A stretch of DNA of 64,000 nt from JAVBNO01 sp031551485 (GTDB lineage Bacteria; Bacillota; Clostridia; Oscillospirales; Ruminococcaceae). Shown one piece after another: positions 1 through 8,411 of the stretch. Below the pieces are notes generated by a model, which saw only the letters and a program-made list of their open reading frames with translations, had not been told where the DNA came from and did no database searches. Both the position numbers and the translations under genes were made by a program. The stretch lies in NCBI GenBank assembly GCA_031551485.1, contig JAVBNO010000019.1, positions 61,631 through 125,630 of the forward strand. The letters run 5' to 3'. The stretch's first letter is position 1. Each line of letters begins with the position of its first letter.

Positions 1-906
1 TTTCCGGCGCTTTCATGCCATGATCTTTTGAAAGAGCGTTTGGCAGGCGGCCCCAAAACCGGCGTGGTGCACAGCGTTTTTCGACATGTTGTAAACTTGT
101 ATTTTGCAGAAGACGATTTCGAAGATTTTTTGGTCTGCCTGGCGGCCAAAAGTGTGGACGACGCCCCTTTCACCCTGCGGGCCGACTTTGGCGGCTACAA
201 CGACTCTTTGGATGCGCTGGTGGCAAAGGGGATTGCGGTTGCTGCCAGCCCAATGGGCATTGAGTTGGGCCGCCATGTCTTCGTCGACTGGCGGCAGGCC
301 GTTTTATGGCATCCGGTTTTACCGGTGCTGAACACCGGCTCGCCGACAGTTGGATCCAATCTTTCGGCGCTGGGGCACGCCCTTGCAGCAGCGGGCGAAA
401 AGTGCGGGTTTGTGGGCCTTTTTGGCAAGCAACCCCTTGACCTCTTCCAGCAGGCGTTGGCCGACCGCAGCCGGGCGCTGCTGGGGGCGCTTGTGGCCCG
501 AAACCCAAAAGACATTGCCGAAGCGGCGTTCCCATTGCTGGGGCTGGGGCCGGGGCTTACCCCGTCGGGGGACGACTTTTTGTTGGGGCTTATGGCTTGT
601 CTGTCCTTGGCGGGACATCCTGATCAAGAGGTACTGCCTGTGTTACAATCCATCGTAACACAAGGCAAAGCGCAAACCAATCTCATCAGCTACGCGGCTC
701 TTTTCCATGCCGCCCAAGGGCAGGTGCGGGCGTGTATCTGCGCGCTGTTGCAGGCGCTTGCGGGGGCGGAGCCGGCGGATGTGTTGCCGGGCGCCATCCG
801 GCAGGTCATGGAAATTGGCGGTACAAGCGGATGTGACATCTGCGCCGGTATTTACGCCGGTTTGGCGCTGGCGCTGCCCGGCGGCGGATGGTTAGGCGGG
901 CTGTGA
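1..906 (+). CDS. DUF2877 / AllH-like protein, 5' end cut by window edge
   Basis: The frame is open from base 1 with no stop upstream, so this is the C-terminal part (about 300 residues) of a gene that begins outside the window; the TTG at 28 is probably not the true start. The diagnostic element is the glycine-rich run LGLGPGLTPSGDDFLLG at about residues 171-187 counted from that TTG, the hallmark of the DUF2877 family. Members of this family are found with DUF1116 and FdrA-like proteins in allantoin/oxamate (carbamoyl transfer) gene sets, where the name AllH is used. Those partners, if present, would lie to the left. A bidirectional stem-loop follows at 981. Family call is good; the substrate is inference. 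Confidence 0.75.
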   Translation, partial: FPALSCHDLLKERLAGGPKTGVVHSVFRHVVNLYFAEDDFEDFLVCLAAKSVDDAPFTLRADFGGYNDSLDALVAKGIAVAASPMGIELGRHVFVDWRQAVLWHPVLPVLNTGSPTVGSNLSALGHALAAAGEKCGFVGLFGKQPLDLFQQALADRSRALLGALVARNPKDIAEAAFPLLGLGPGLTPSGDDFLLGLMACLSLAGHPDQEVLPVLQSIVTQGKAQTNLISYAALFHAAQGQVRACICALLQALAGAEPADVLPGAIRQVMEIGGTSGCDICAGIYAGLALALPGGGWLGGL

Positions 907-980
907 AGGCGGAATAACCGGGGGATACCTATCGTCTAACCTATCATCACAACTGATTATACAAAGAATTTTGCCTACAC

Positions 981-1019
981 AAAAAGCCCGCCGGCCTCAT
1001 TATGCCGGCGGACTTTTTA
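981..1019. terminator. Bidirectional intrinsic terminator
   Basis: The sequence aaaaagcccgccggc, a short loop, then gccggcggactttttat forms a GC-rich stem with an A-run before it and a T-run after it. It lies between the plus-strand DUF2877 gene and the minus-strand GH1 remnant, so it can end transcription from both sides. Confidence 0.85.
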
Positions 1020-1053
1020 TATGGGGGTTTTATGGGGATATCGAAATGCAGCA

Positions 1054-1390
1054 TTATACGAGTCCGCCGTTGCTTTCGGCGACTTTTTGGTACCAGTAGA
1101 AACTTTTTTTCGGATACCGCTTCAGGCCGTCTTCATAATCGACATAAACAAGGCCGTAACGTTTTTGGTGACCGTTAATCCAGCTGTACAGATCCATGGT
1201 GGACCAGACGAAAAAGCCGCGCAAATCCACGCCTTTTTGAAGGGCTTCTTTCATCGCCACCACCGACTCCCGTAAAAAGTCAATGCGGATGTCATCGTTG
1301 ACGGTGCCGTTCTCCAGAGTTTCCGCCACGCCAATGCCGTTTTCGGTGATGTAAATGGGAATGTCACCATAGCCGTGTATTCGGGCGAGG
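1054..1390 (-). pseudogene. 3' remnant of a GH1 beta-glucosidase / 6-phospho-beta-glucosidase
   Basis: Read on the minus strand, the frame begins near 1390 inside another gene and gives HGYGDIPIYITENGIG, then a segment with GVDLRGFFVWSTMDLYSWI and ends KRYPKKSFYWYQKV. These are the last roughly 105 residues of a glycoside hydrolase family 1 enzyme, including the ITENG motif that carries the catalytic nucleophile Glu. The first three quarters of the enzyme, including the general acid/base (NEP motif), are missing. There is no start codon or ribosome site suited to this frame. The piece is joined out of frame to the start of a BglG-type regulator, which fits a deletion that removed the rest of both genes. 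Confidence 0.85.
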
Positions 1391-1886
1391 CCAGCACGAA
1401 GCGGTTAAACGCTTTGCGAAAGTCGCGCTCATCCCCCTCTAGCTTGATGCCGTAGTGGGACTTGGACTGAAGCGTTAAATGATAACCACGCAAATATTCC
1501 CGCAGCTCGGGCAGGTCGTTGACCAATGTGGCACGACTGACATCGATAAGTTCTGATATGGTTTGCAGGGGGATGTAGTCGGTTTGCTGAAGCAAAAAAT
1601 ATAAGATAAGGGGGATACGATGGGTTTTATCACCCGCGTTTTCAGCCATGCCGGCGTCCAGTTGGCGGGCGAAAGCGGTATATTTGCCCTCGTCGGTAAT
1701 TTGCAGGCTGTAGCCCTTGTTGCGAATGGTAATCACATCAAATCCGTTTTTGATAGCGTCATTGCGAATGGATTTGATGTGCTCCCTGACCATGCGTTCC
1801 GATATTTTTAAATGCGCCGTTAACTGTTCCAGCGAAACGGACGGTTCCTGCACCAGCAATGCCAAAATATCACTTTCCCTGATCAT
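1385..1886 (-). pseudogene. 5' remnant of a BglG/PRD-type antiterminator or activator
   Basis: ATG at 1886 follows a strong site (aaaggggggagc). The product starts MIRESDILALLVQEPSVSLE and shows two helix-turn-helix segments (about residues 3-55 and 98-145 from this start, the second with ETISELIDVSRATLVNDL-like spacing: QTISELIDVSRATLVNDLPE). This is the N-terminal half seen in PTS-regulated LicR/ManR-type proteins. After about residue 168 the reading frame runs into the GH1 remnant, and the continuing frame is nonsense until a stop at 1251. The PRD, EIIB and EIIA domains are absent. A regulator of this type next to a GH1 enzyme is a standard beta-glucoside utilisation arrangement, so both remnants probably come from one lost operon. 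Confidence 0.8.
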
Positions 1887-1927
1887 GCTCCCCCCTTTTC
1901 GCCTTTTCCGCCGCATTTTCTTTCCCC

Positions 1928-1956
1928 ATTATACTGCCACCCATCCAGCATTAACA
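1928..1956 (-). promoter_or_regulatory. Candidate promoter of the truncated regulator gene
   Basis: On the minus strand there is a perfect TATAAT (complement of 1928-1933) with a weak -35 (TGTTAA) 17 bases upstream. It is about 42 bases before the regulator start at 1886. The promoter seems intact even though the gene is broken. Confidence 0.45.
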
Positions 1957-1966
1957 GCATAGAAAT

Positions 1967-1983
1967 TGCCAACTTCGTTGGCA
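1967..1983. promoter_or_regulatory. Small inverted repeat, possible operator
   Basis: tgccaac-ttc-gttggca is a perfect 7-bp inverted repeat just upstream of the minus-strand promoter. Apart from this repeat and the two promoters, I see nothing else in the 1887-2305 gene-free stretch. Confidence 0.3.
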
Positions 1984-2157
1984 GCATTTTGACAATAGTG
2001 ACATGGCGGGGGATGGGCGCGGTTTATGGGTAAAGAAGGGACGCCTGCCCGGGCCGCGGGGAGAAGCAGCGCCTGGGCGGGGAACATATCGCACATATCT
2101 TGGCCACGATTTTGTGTGAGTTTGTCCATTTTGAAGAAAGCTTTGCGACGAAAAATG

Positions 2158-2166
2158 TGGTACAAT
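2158..2166 (+). promoter_or_regulatory. Candidate extended -10 promoter of the purine operon
   Basis: TGG followed by TACAAT is a good extended -10 element; no convincing -35 is present at 17 bases. It would give a leader of about 130 bases before purE. I looked for purine, PRPP and ZTP riboswitch cores and for a Bacillus-type PurR box in this leader and found none. Confidence 0.4.
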
Positions 2167-2305
2167 AGTCCGTGGGATCAAAATGGCGTTCCCGCTTTTT
2201 GGCCGGTGGGCCATTCAAATTTTAGAAAGGGCCGCTTGATTCCCGTTTTCCTTTATTGTATTATTAGTTTAAACAGATAAAAATTGATTGCATGGAGGGT
2301 GCGCT

Positions 2306-2803
2306 TTGAAACGTGTGGCGGTCATCATGGGCAGCGACAGCGACTGGCCGGTGGTGGAAAAAGCAGTAAAGCAACTGAAAGCTTTGAATATTCCGGTGGA
2401 GGCGCATGTGATGAGCGCCCACCGCACGCCGGCGGAGGCGGCGGCATTTGCCGAAGGCGCCAAAGGGGCCGGCGTCGGCGTCGTGATTGCGGCGGCGGGC
2501 AAGGCGGCGCATTTGGCGGGGGTTTTGGCGGGGCACACCACCCTGCCGGTCATCGGCATTCCCATTCAAAGTACGGCGCTGGACGGGTTGGACGCGCTGT
2601 TGGCCACTGTGCAGATGCCGGGGGGTATTCCGGTGGCGACCGTTGCCATTGACGGGGCGCAAAACGCCGCTTTGCTGGCGGCGCAGATTTTGGCGGTTGA
2701 GGACAATACGCTGGCACAGAAATTGGCCGATATGAAAGAAAAAATGCGGCAGGATGTGCTGGCCAAAGATAAAGCTTTAAATGAAAAAATGGGGGAATTG
2801 TAA
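2306..2803 (+). CDS. purE: 5-(carboxyamino)imidazole ribonucleotide mutase PurE
   Basis: 165 residues, the usual size. It interconverts N5-CAIR (or AIR plus CO2) and CAIR in de novo purine synthesis. The start is the TTG at 2306, placed 6-7 bases after GGAGGG; the upstream TTG at 2288 has no such site. Motifs: GSDSDWP at residues 9-15, SAHRTP near 41-46, AAGKAAHLAG near 69-78 and the LL-x-VQMPGG-PVATVAI segment near 100-118. purK, the usual partner of class I enzymes, is not in the operon, so either it lies elsewhere or the enzyme takes CO2 directly. The stop codon overlaps the purC start (TAATG). Confidence 0.95.
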   Translation: MKRVAVIMGSDSDWPVVEKAVKQLKALNIPVEAHVMSAHRTPAEAAAFAEGAKGAGVGVVIAAAGKAAHLAGVLAGHTTLPVIGIPIQSTALDGLDALLATVQMPGGIPVATVAIDGAQNAALLAAQILAVEDNTLAQKLADMKEKMRQDVLAKDKALNEKMGEL

Positions 2804-3513
2804 TGGAAAAGCGGGCGCAGCTTTACGAAGGCAAGGCCAAAAAGGTGTTCGCCACCGATGATCCGAATTTGTGCATTGTGGATTACAAGGACGACGCAAC
2901 AGCTTTTAACGGCGAGAAAAAGGGAACCATTGCGGGCAAGGGCGTTGTGAACAACCGGGTAACCAACCATATGATGAAGCTGCTGGAAGCGCAGGGAATT
3001 CCCACCCATTTTGTGAAGGAGCTGTCGGAGCGGGAGACGCTTGTCAAAAAGGTGACCATTGTTCCGCTGGAGGTCATTGTGCGCAACATTGCGGCGGGAT
3101 CGTTGGCCAAGCGGTTGGGCCTTGCCGAAGGGGTGCGGATGGGCGAGACTGTGCTGGAATACTGTTACAAGGACGACGCACTGGGCGACCCGATGGTGAA
3201 TGAATACCACATTGCCGCCATGGGCTGGGCCACCAAGGAAGAGGTGGCGCTGATTGCCGACTATTCGCTGCGTGTCAACGCATTTATGACATCCTATTTG
3301 AAGGATTTGGGCATTGAACTGATTGATTTTAAATTGGAATTTGGGAAGCTTCCGGACGGTACCATCGTTTTGGCCGATGAGATATCGCCGGATACTTGTC
3401 GTTTTTGGGATAGTAAGACGGGTGAAAAGCTGGATAAAGACCGCTTCCGCCGGGATATGGGTGGGGTTGAGGACGCCTACCGGGAAATTTTAAAACGATT
3501 GATGGGTGAGTAA
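2803..3513 (+). CDS. purC: SAICAR synthetase PurC
   Basis: 236 residues, matching bacterial PurC. It joins aspartate to CAIR using ATP. Recognised by the N-terminal LYEGKAKKVF, FNGEKKG near 36-42, PLEVIVRNIAAGS near 87-99 and ISPDTCRFWD near 195-204. It begins inside the purE stop codon and its own stop is immediately followed by the purF ATG, so translation is probably coupled. Confidence 0.96.
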   Translation: MEKRAQLYEGKAKKVFATDDPNLCIVDYKDDATAFNGEKKGTIAGKGVVNNRVTNHMMKLLEAQGIPTHFVKELSERETLVKKVTIVPLEVIVRNIAAGSLAKRLGLAEGVRMGETVLEYCYKDDALGDPMVNEYHIAAMGWATKEEVALIADYSLRVNAFMTSYLKDLGIELIDFKLEFGKLPDGTIVLADEISPDTCRFWDSKTGEKLDKDRFRRDMGGVEDAYREILKRLMGE

Positions 3514-4938
3514 ATGTTTGGTACAATTCACGAGGAATGCGGCGTATTTGGCATCTATGGTTCAGAACATGACGATGTTATTTCTGACACCTATCACGCG
3601 CTACACGCCCTGCAACATCGGGGGCAGGAAAGCTGTGGCATCGCTGTCAACAATGACGGCGTTATTTCGGGCTTTAAGGATTTGGGGCTGGTGGACGATG
3701 TATTTACACCGGCGCGGCTGCACCGGATGGAAAACGGTACAATGGCGCTGGGCCATTGCCGCTATGGCACCACCGGCAACCAATCCCGCAACAATGCCCA
3801 ACCCCTTGTGGTGCAGCATGTAAAGGGTGGGCTGGCCCTTTGCCACAACGGCAACCTGACCAACGCGGCCGAACTGCGGGAGGAAATGGAACTGGGCGGC
3901 GCGATCTTTCACACCACATCGGACAGTGAAGTAATCGCTTACACCATCACCCGAGAGCGGTTAACGGCCCCCACCATTCAGGCAGCGGTATCCAGCGCCA
4001 TGGACAAGCTGCGGGGCGCTTACTCCATGGTGATCATGAGCCCCAAAAAGCTGATTGCGGCCCGGGATCCCTTTGGCTTTCGGCCCTTGTGCTTGGGCAA
4101 GCGGGGGGAGAGTTATATCTTCGCCAGCGAAACCTGTGTGCTGGATATTTTGGAGGCCGATTTTGTCTGTGACATCCGCCCGGGGGAAATTGTCACCATT
4201 TCGGAAAAAGGTATTGAGAGGGATACCTCCCATTGCCAGGAAGAAAGCCGCCTTTGCGTATTTGAATTTATTTATTTCGCCCGCCCCGACTCCGTGATTG
4301 AACAGTCCAGTGTACATCTGGCACGGCAAAGGGCAGGCGCTTTTTTGGCCCTGACACATCCGGTGCAGGCCGACATTGTCATCGGCGTGCCCGACTCCGG
4401 CCTGGACGCGGCACTGGGTTATGCCAAACAAAGCGGCATCCCCTATGGCGTGGGTTTTATCAAGAATAAATATATTGGCCGGACCTTCATTAAGCCGACC
4501 CAGCGGGAACGGGAAAGCGCTTTGCGCATTAAGCTCAATACCGTCGCCGCCTCCATTAAGGGCAAGCGGGTCGTATTGGTGGACGACAGCATTGTACGGG
4601 GGACGACTTCGGCTCGCATTGTCAAACTGGTGCGGGAAGCGGGCGCGACCGAGGTGCATATGCGGCTGAGCGCGCCGCCCTTTTTGCATCCCTGCTGGTT
4701 TGGCACCGACATCGATTCCCGGGAGCATTTGATTGCCCACAACCACAGCGTTGAGGAAATTCGCAAAATTATTGATGTGGACAGCATCGGCTATCTGCCC
4801 ATTGACGCGCTGGACAAGCTGGCGGAAAACAGTCACTGCGGTTTTTGCACCGCCTGCTTTACAGGCGAGTATCCCGTGACGCCGCCGGAAAAGACCCTCA
4901 ATTCCAAGTTTGACAGAGGTATTCATGATGAGCCATAA
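3514..4938 (+). CDS. purF: Amidophosphoribosyltransferase PurF
   Basis: 474 residues. It catalyses the committed step, PRPP plus glutamine to phosphoribosylamine. The sequence begins MFGTIHEECGVFGIYG: the catalytic N-terminal Cys is residue 9, so an eight-residue propeptide must be removed, as in the Bacillus-type enzyme. The glutaminase domain covers about 9-235. The PRPP loop VVLVDDSIVRGTTSARI lies near 351-367. Cysteines at about 248 and 394 and the HCGFCTAC cluster near 442-449 match the ligands of the 4Fe-4S cluster typical of the Bacillus class, which would make it oxygen-sensitive. Its end overlaps the purM start. Confidence 0.96.
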   Translation: MFGTIHEECGVFGIYGSEHDDVISDTYHALHALQHRGQESCGIAVNNDGVISGFKDLGLVDDVFTPARLHRMENGTMALGHCRYGTTGNQSRNNAQPLVVQHVKGGLALCHNGNLTNAAELREEMELGGAIFHTTSDSEVIAYTITRERLTAPTIQAAVSSAMDKLRGAYSMVIMSPKKLIAARDPFGFRPLCLGKRGESYIFASETCVLDILEADFVCDIRPGEIVTISEKGIERDTSHCQEESRLCVFEFIYFARPDSVIEQSSVHLARQRAGAFLALTHPVQADIVIGVPDSGLDAALGYAKQSGIPYGVGFIKNKYIGRTFIKPTQRERESALRIKLNTVAASIKGKRVVLVDDSIVRGTTSARIVKLVREAGATEVHMRLSAPPFLHPCWFGTDIDSREHLIAHNHSVEEIRKIIDVDSIGYLPIDALDKLAENSHCGFCTACFTGEYPVTPPEKTLNSKFDRGIHDEP

Positions 4939-5938
4939 AGAAAGTGCAAGCGAAAGTTACAAGGCCTCCGGCGTGGATATTACGGCGGGGTACAAAGCGG
5001 TGGAGCTGATGAAAGAGCATGTAGCCCGGACGACGACGCCCGGCGTGCTGGAAGGGCTGGGCGGCTTTGGCGGCCTGTTTAAACCCGAGCTGGGCGGCAT
5101 GGCGGAGCCGGTATTGGTAAGCGGCACCGACGGCGTGGGCACCAAGCTGAAGCTGGCATTTTTGCTGGGCAAGCACAACACCATCGGCATCGACTGTGTG
5201 GCCATGTGCGTCAACGACATTATCTGCTGCGGGGCGGTGCCTTTGTTTTTTCTCGATTACCTGGCGGTGGGCAAAAATGTGCCCGAGCGGGTGGCGGAAA
5301 TTGTGGGCGGTGTGGCCGAAGGCTGTGTGCAGGCGGGGTGCGCCCTTATCGGCGGCGAAACAGCCGAGATGCCCGGTTTTTATCCCGAGGATGAATACGA
5401 CCTGGCGGGCTTTGCCGTGGGCATGGTGGACCGGCCGAAAATGGTGGACCGCAGCCGGATGGCGGCAGGGGATATGATCATTGCGCTGCCTTCTTCCGGT
5501 GTGCACAGCAACGGCTTTTCGCTGGTGCGCAGCGTGCTGGATATGAGCGATAAGGCGTTGTTGGAAAAGCTGCTGACCCCCACGAAAATTTATGTCAAGC
5601 CCATTTTAAAACTGCTTGGGGAGGTGGCGGTAAGCGGGATTTCCCATATTACCGGCGGCGGCTTTTACGAAAATATTCCCCGGATGCTGGGCGAGGGATT
5701 ATCGGCCCGTATTGCCAAAAGCGCCGTGAAAGTGCCGGAAGTTTTCGGGCAGATTCAAAAGACCGGCGCCATTCCCGAGCGGGATATGTGGAACACCTTT
5801 AACATGGGTGTGGGCATGGCGGTGGTGGTGCAAGCGGCCGACGCCGACAAAGCCGTCTCACTTTTGCGGGAAGCGGGCGAGGACGCTTATGTTCTGGGCG
5901 AGATTGTTCCCGGGGACAACGAGGTCTTGTTATGGTAA
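4925..5938 (+). CDS. purM: AIR synthetase PurM (FGAM cyclo-ligase)
   Basis: 337 residues. It closes the imidazole ring of AIR from FGAM with ATP. Start is one of two adjacent ATGs (4925 or 4928), both within good distance of AGAGGT at 4915; the reading frame overlaps the last 14 bases of purF. Motifs: GTDGVGTKLKLAF near 68-80, GGETAEMPGFY near 152-162 and the GGGFYENIPR segment near 244-253, plus the FNMGVGM end motif. Overlaps purN by seven bases. Confidence 0.95.
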   Translation: MMSHKESASESYKASGVDITAGYKAVELMKEHVARTTTPGVLEGLGGFGGLFKPELGGMAEPVLVSGTDGVGTKLKLAFLLGKHNTIGIDCVAMCVNDIICCGAVPLFFLDYLAVGKNVPERVAEIVGGVAEGCVQAGCALIGGETAEMPGFYPEDEYDLAGFAVGMVDRPKMVDRSRMAAGDMIIALPSSGVHSNGFSLVRSVLDMSDKALLEKLLTPTKIYVKPILKLLGEVAVSGISHITGGGFYENIPRMLGEGLSARIAKSAVKVPEVFGQIQKTGAIPERDMWNTFNMGVGMAVVVQAADADKAVSLLREAGEDAYVLGEIVPGDNEVLLW

Positions 5939-6552
5939 GGATCGGGGTGCTGGTAAGCGGTGGCGGTACAAATTTGCAGGCCCTGATCAACGCCAAAAAC
6001 CGGGGCGCGCTGCCGGACGGCGAACTGGCGGTGGTGATTTCCAGCAAGGAAGGGGCCTTTGCTTTAGAGCGGGCGCAAAAGGCGGGCATTGCCACGGCGG
6101 TGGTGGCGCGCCAAGCCTACGCCAGCCGGGAGGCCTTTGACCACGCCCTTTTGGAAACGCTTGCAGCCTATCGCATTCAGCTGGTGATTTTGGCAGGCTT
6201 TATGTGTATTTTAAGCCCCCAGGTCATCGAGGCTTACCGCGACCGGATCATCAATGTGCACCCCAGCCTGATTCCTTCTTTTTGCGGAGAGGGGTACTAT
6301 GGTCTGCGCGTGCACGAGGCGGCGCTGGGTTACGGCGTGAAAGTGACAGGGGCCACGGTGCACCTTGTGAACGAAGTGCCCGACGGGGGGCGAATTCTGC
6401 TGCAAAAAGCGGTGGACGTCCAAAAGGGCGACACACCGCAGACGCTGCAACAACGGGTGATGGAGGAAGCGGAGTGGATTTTGCTGCCCCAGGCGGCGGC
6501 AGAGCTGTGTAAAGTGATCAGAAAAGAGGAGGCGGCCCATGGAGCGCATTGA
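5932..6552 (+). CDS. purN: GAR transformylase PurN (10-formyl-THF dependent)
   Basis: 206 residues. It transfers formyl from 10-formyl-THF to glycinamide ribonucleotide. The phosphate-binding VLVSGGGTNLQALI is at residues 6-19. Catalytic residues are in place: Asn108 and His110 in INVHPSLIPSF, and Asp151 in the VPDGGRILLQ segment. No PurT-type formate-dependent enzyme is seen, so the operon relies on folate. The start overlaps the purM stop; the end overlaps the next gene by 14 bases. Confidence 0.95.
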   Translation: MVRIGVLVSGGGTNLQALINAKNRGALPDGELAVVISSKEGAFALERAQKAGIATAVVARQAYASREAFDHALLETLAAYRIQLVILAGFMCILSPQVIEAYRDRIINVHPSLIPSFCGEGYYGLRVHEAALGYGVKVTGATVHLVNEVPDGGRILLQKAVDVQKGDTPQTLQQRVMEEAEWILLPQAAAELCKVIRKEEAAHGAH

Positions 6553-7261
6553 GGATTTATTAAAGGAAAATGCCTACCCCGGCCGGGGCATTCTGGTGGG
6601 GCGAAGCAGCGACGGGAGGTCGGCTGTCATTGCCTATTTCATCATGGGGCGAAGCGAGAACAGCCGCAATCGCGTTTTTGCGCTGACCGACGACGGCATT
6701 GTGACAAAAGCGCATGATGAATCGAAAATGGTGGATCCGTCGCTGATTATATACGCCCCGGTGCGCAAAGCGGGGGGCCAAACCATTGTGACCAACGGCG
6801 ACCAGACGGACACCATTTACGATTATCTGACACAGGGGAAAAGCTTTGAGGCGGCGCTTTTAACCCGCACGTTTGAGCCGGACGCCCCCAATTTTACCCC
6901 CCGCATTTCGGCGCTTGTGACGCCGGAGGGCGGAGGCTTCTCTTTTGAGATGGGCATTTTGCGAACCGTTGACGGCGACCCCAATAAGCCTTATCGGGCG
7001 TTTTGGCACTATGATATGCCCGCCAAAGGAACGGGCCGCTTTTTGCATACCTACGCCGGCGATGGCGCACCGCGCATCCCCTCTTTTGAGGAGGAGCCGG
7101 AGGAGGTCTTGCTGGAGGGGGACATTGACACGGTGACGGGCAACCTTTGGGAAAGCCTGAACAAGGACAACCGGGTGTCGCTGTTTACCCGGTTTATCGA
7201 CTTGGCGACCGGCGAAGAGACGACCTGGGTGACCAACAAAAACGAACCCAAAGATAAATAA
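6539..7261 (+). CDS. purO: IMP cyclohydrolase, PurO-type family
   Basis: 240 residues, preceded by AGAGGAGG. The N-terminus (GRGILVGRSSDGRSAVIAYF) and the RNRVF and YDYLTQGKSFEAALLTRTFEPD segments fit the PurO-like IMP cyclohydrolase family first described in methanogens and also present in many Clostridia. It would close FAICAR to IMP, the last step. This agrees with its position directly before a stand-alone AICAR transformylase and with the absence of a fused PurH. Fold class is N-terminal nucleophile-like; I cannot assign individual catalytic residues by eye. Confidence 0.88.
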   Translation: MERIEDLLKENAYPGRGILVGRSSDGRSAVIAYFIMGRSENSRNRVFALTDDGIVTKAHDESKMVDPSLIIYAPVRKAGGQTIVTNGDQTDTIYDYLTQGKSFEAALLTRTFEPDAPNFTPRISALVTPEGGGFSFEMGILRTVDGDPNKPYRAFWHYDMPAKGTGRFLHTYAGDGAPRIPSFEEEPEEVLLEGDIDTVTGNLWESLNKDNRVSLFTRFIDLATGEETTWVTNKNEPKDK

Positions 7262-7286
7262 AAAATCCTGCAATGGGGGTAGTGAT

Positions 7287-8402
7287 ATGGCAAGGGAACT
7301 GGAGCTGAAATACGGGTGCAACCCCAACCAAAAGCCGTCGCGGATATGGATGGCGGAAGGGGAACTGCCCATTCGGGTATTAAACGGCAAGCCGGGGTAT
7401 ATCAATTTTTTGGATGCCCTGAACAGCTGGCAGCTGGTGCGGGAGCTGAAAGCGGCCACGGGGCTGCCGTCGGCCGCTTCTTTCAAACACGTAAGCCCGG
7501 CGGGGGCCGCTGTGGGGCTGCCTTTGGATGCAACGCTGCGGCGCATTTATTTTACCGGCGAAGGCGCGCTTTCGCCCCTTGCCTGCGCCTATGCCCGGGC
7601 ACGGGGCGCCGACCGAATGAGCTCTTTTGGGGACTGGATTGCGCTGTCGGACATTTGCGATGTGGCAACGGCGGAGCTGATTGCAAAGGAAGTGTCCGAC
7701 GGCATTATTGCGCCGGGGTACGAGCCGGCGGCTTTGCAAATTCTGTGCGGCAAGCGCAAGGGCGGCTACAATGTTGTGGAGATTGACCCCCACTACACCC
7801 CCGCGGCCATTGAACGCAAGGACGTATTTGGCATCACTTTTGAGCAGGGGCGCAACGATATGACAATTGACGCCGGCATGCTGCAAAACATTCCCACCGC
7901 CAACAAGGCGCTGCCCCAAGAGGCGGCGCGGGATCTAATCATCGCCCTCATCACCCTGAAATACACCCAGTCCAACTCGGTGTGCTATGTGAAAGGCGGC
8001 CAGGTGATTGGGGTGGGGGCCGGGCAACAAAGCCGGATTCACTGTACCCGTTTGGCGGGGAATAAAGCGGACATCTGGTGGCTGCGGCAACATCCGGATG
8101 TACTGGATCTTGCCATTCCCGAGGGAATGGGCCGGCCGGACCGGGACAATTTCATCGATGTCTATATCAACGAGCAGATGGATCCGGCTGTGAAAGCCGC
8201 CTGGCTGCGGGAGCTTACAGGGGTTGCGCTGGGCAGTGACGCCTTCTTTCCATTTGGGGATAACATTGAGCGCGCTGTCCAAAGCGGCGTCCAATATATT
8301 GCCCAGCCGGGGGGCTCCATACGGGATGATCAGGTTATTGAGACGTGTGATAAATATGGAATTTGCATGGCGTTTACCGGCGTCAGGCTGTTCCATCATT
8401 GA
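7287..8402 (+). CDS. purH: AICAR transformylase, stand-alone (PurH C-terminal domain only)
   Basis: 371 residues. It formylates AICAR with 10-formyl-THF. It corresponds to the C-terminal domain of bifunctional PurH; the N-terminal IMP cyclohydrolase (MGS-like) domain is absent and its job falls to the preceding PurO-type gene. The catalytic Lys67-His68 pair sits in SFKHVSPAGAAVG. The TQSNSVCYVKGGQVIGVGAGQQSR region (about 230-253) is the family signature. Start ATG 7287 follows AATGGGGGTAGTG; the gap to purO is 25 bases and a good site precedes purD. Confidence 0.93.
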   Translation: MARELELKYGCNPNQKPSRIWMAEGELPIRVLNGKPGYINFLDALNSWQLVRELKAATGLPSAASFKHVSPAGAAVGLPLDATLRRIYFTGEGALSPLACAYARARGADRMSSFGDWIALSDICDVATAELIAKEVSDGIIAPGYEPAALQILCGKRKGGYNVVEIDPHYTPAAIERKDVFGITFEQGRNDMTIDAGMLQNIPTANKALPQEAARDLIIALITLKYTQSNSVCYVKGGQVIGVGAGQQSRIHCTRLAGNKADIWWLRQHPDVLDLAIPEGMGRPDRDNFIDVYINEQMDPAVKAAWLRELTGVALGSDAFFPFGDNIERAVQSGVQYIAQPGGSIRDDQVIETCDKYGICMAFTGVRLFHH

Positions 8403-8411
8403 GGTGGATAG

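Noticed and set aside
2060..2085. gcgcctgggcgggg resembles the conserved 3' part of a ZTP riboswitch
   Set aside because: It lies upstream of the predicted purine promoter, the other conserved half is missing, and no terminator or ribosome site is linked to it.
2201..2214. 14-base match ggccggtgggccat shared with 41248-41261
   Set aside because: Matches of this length are expected several times by chance in 64 kb, and the flanks differ.
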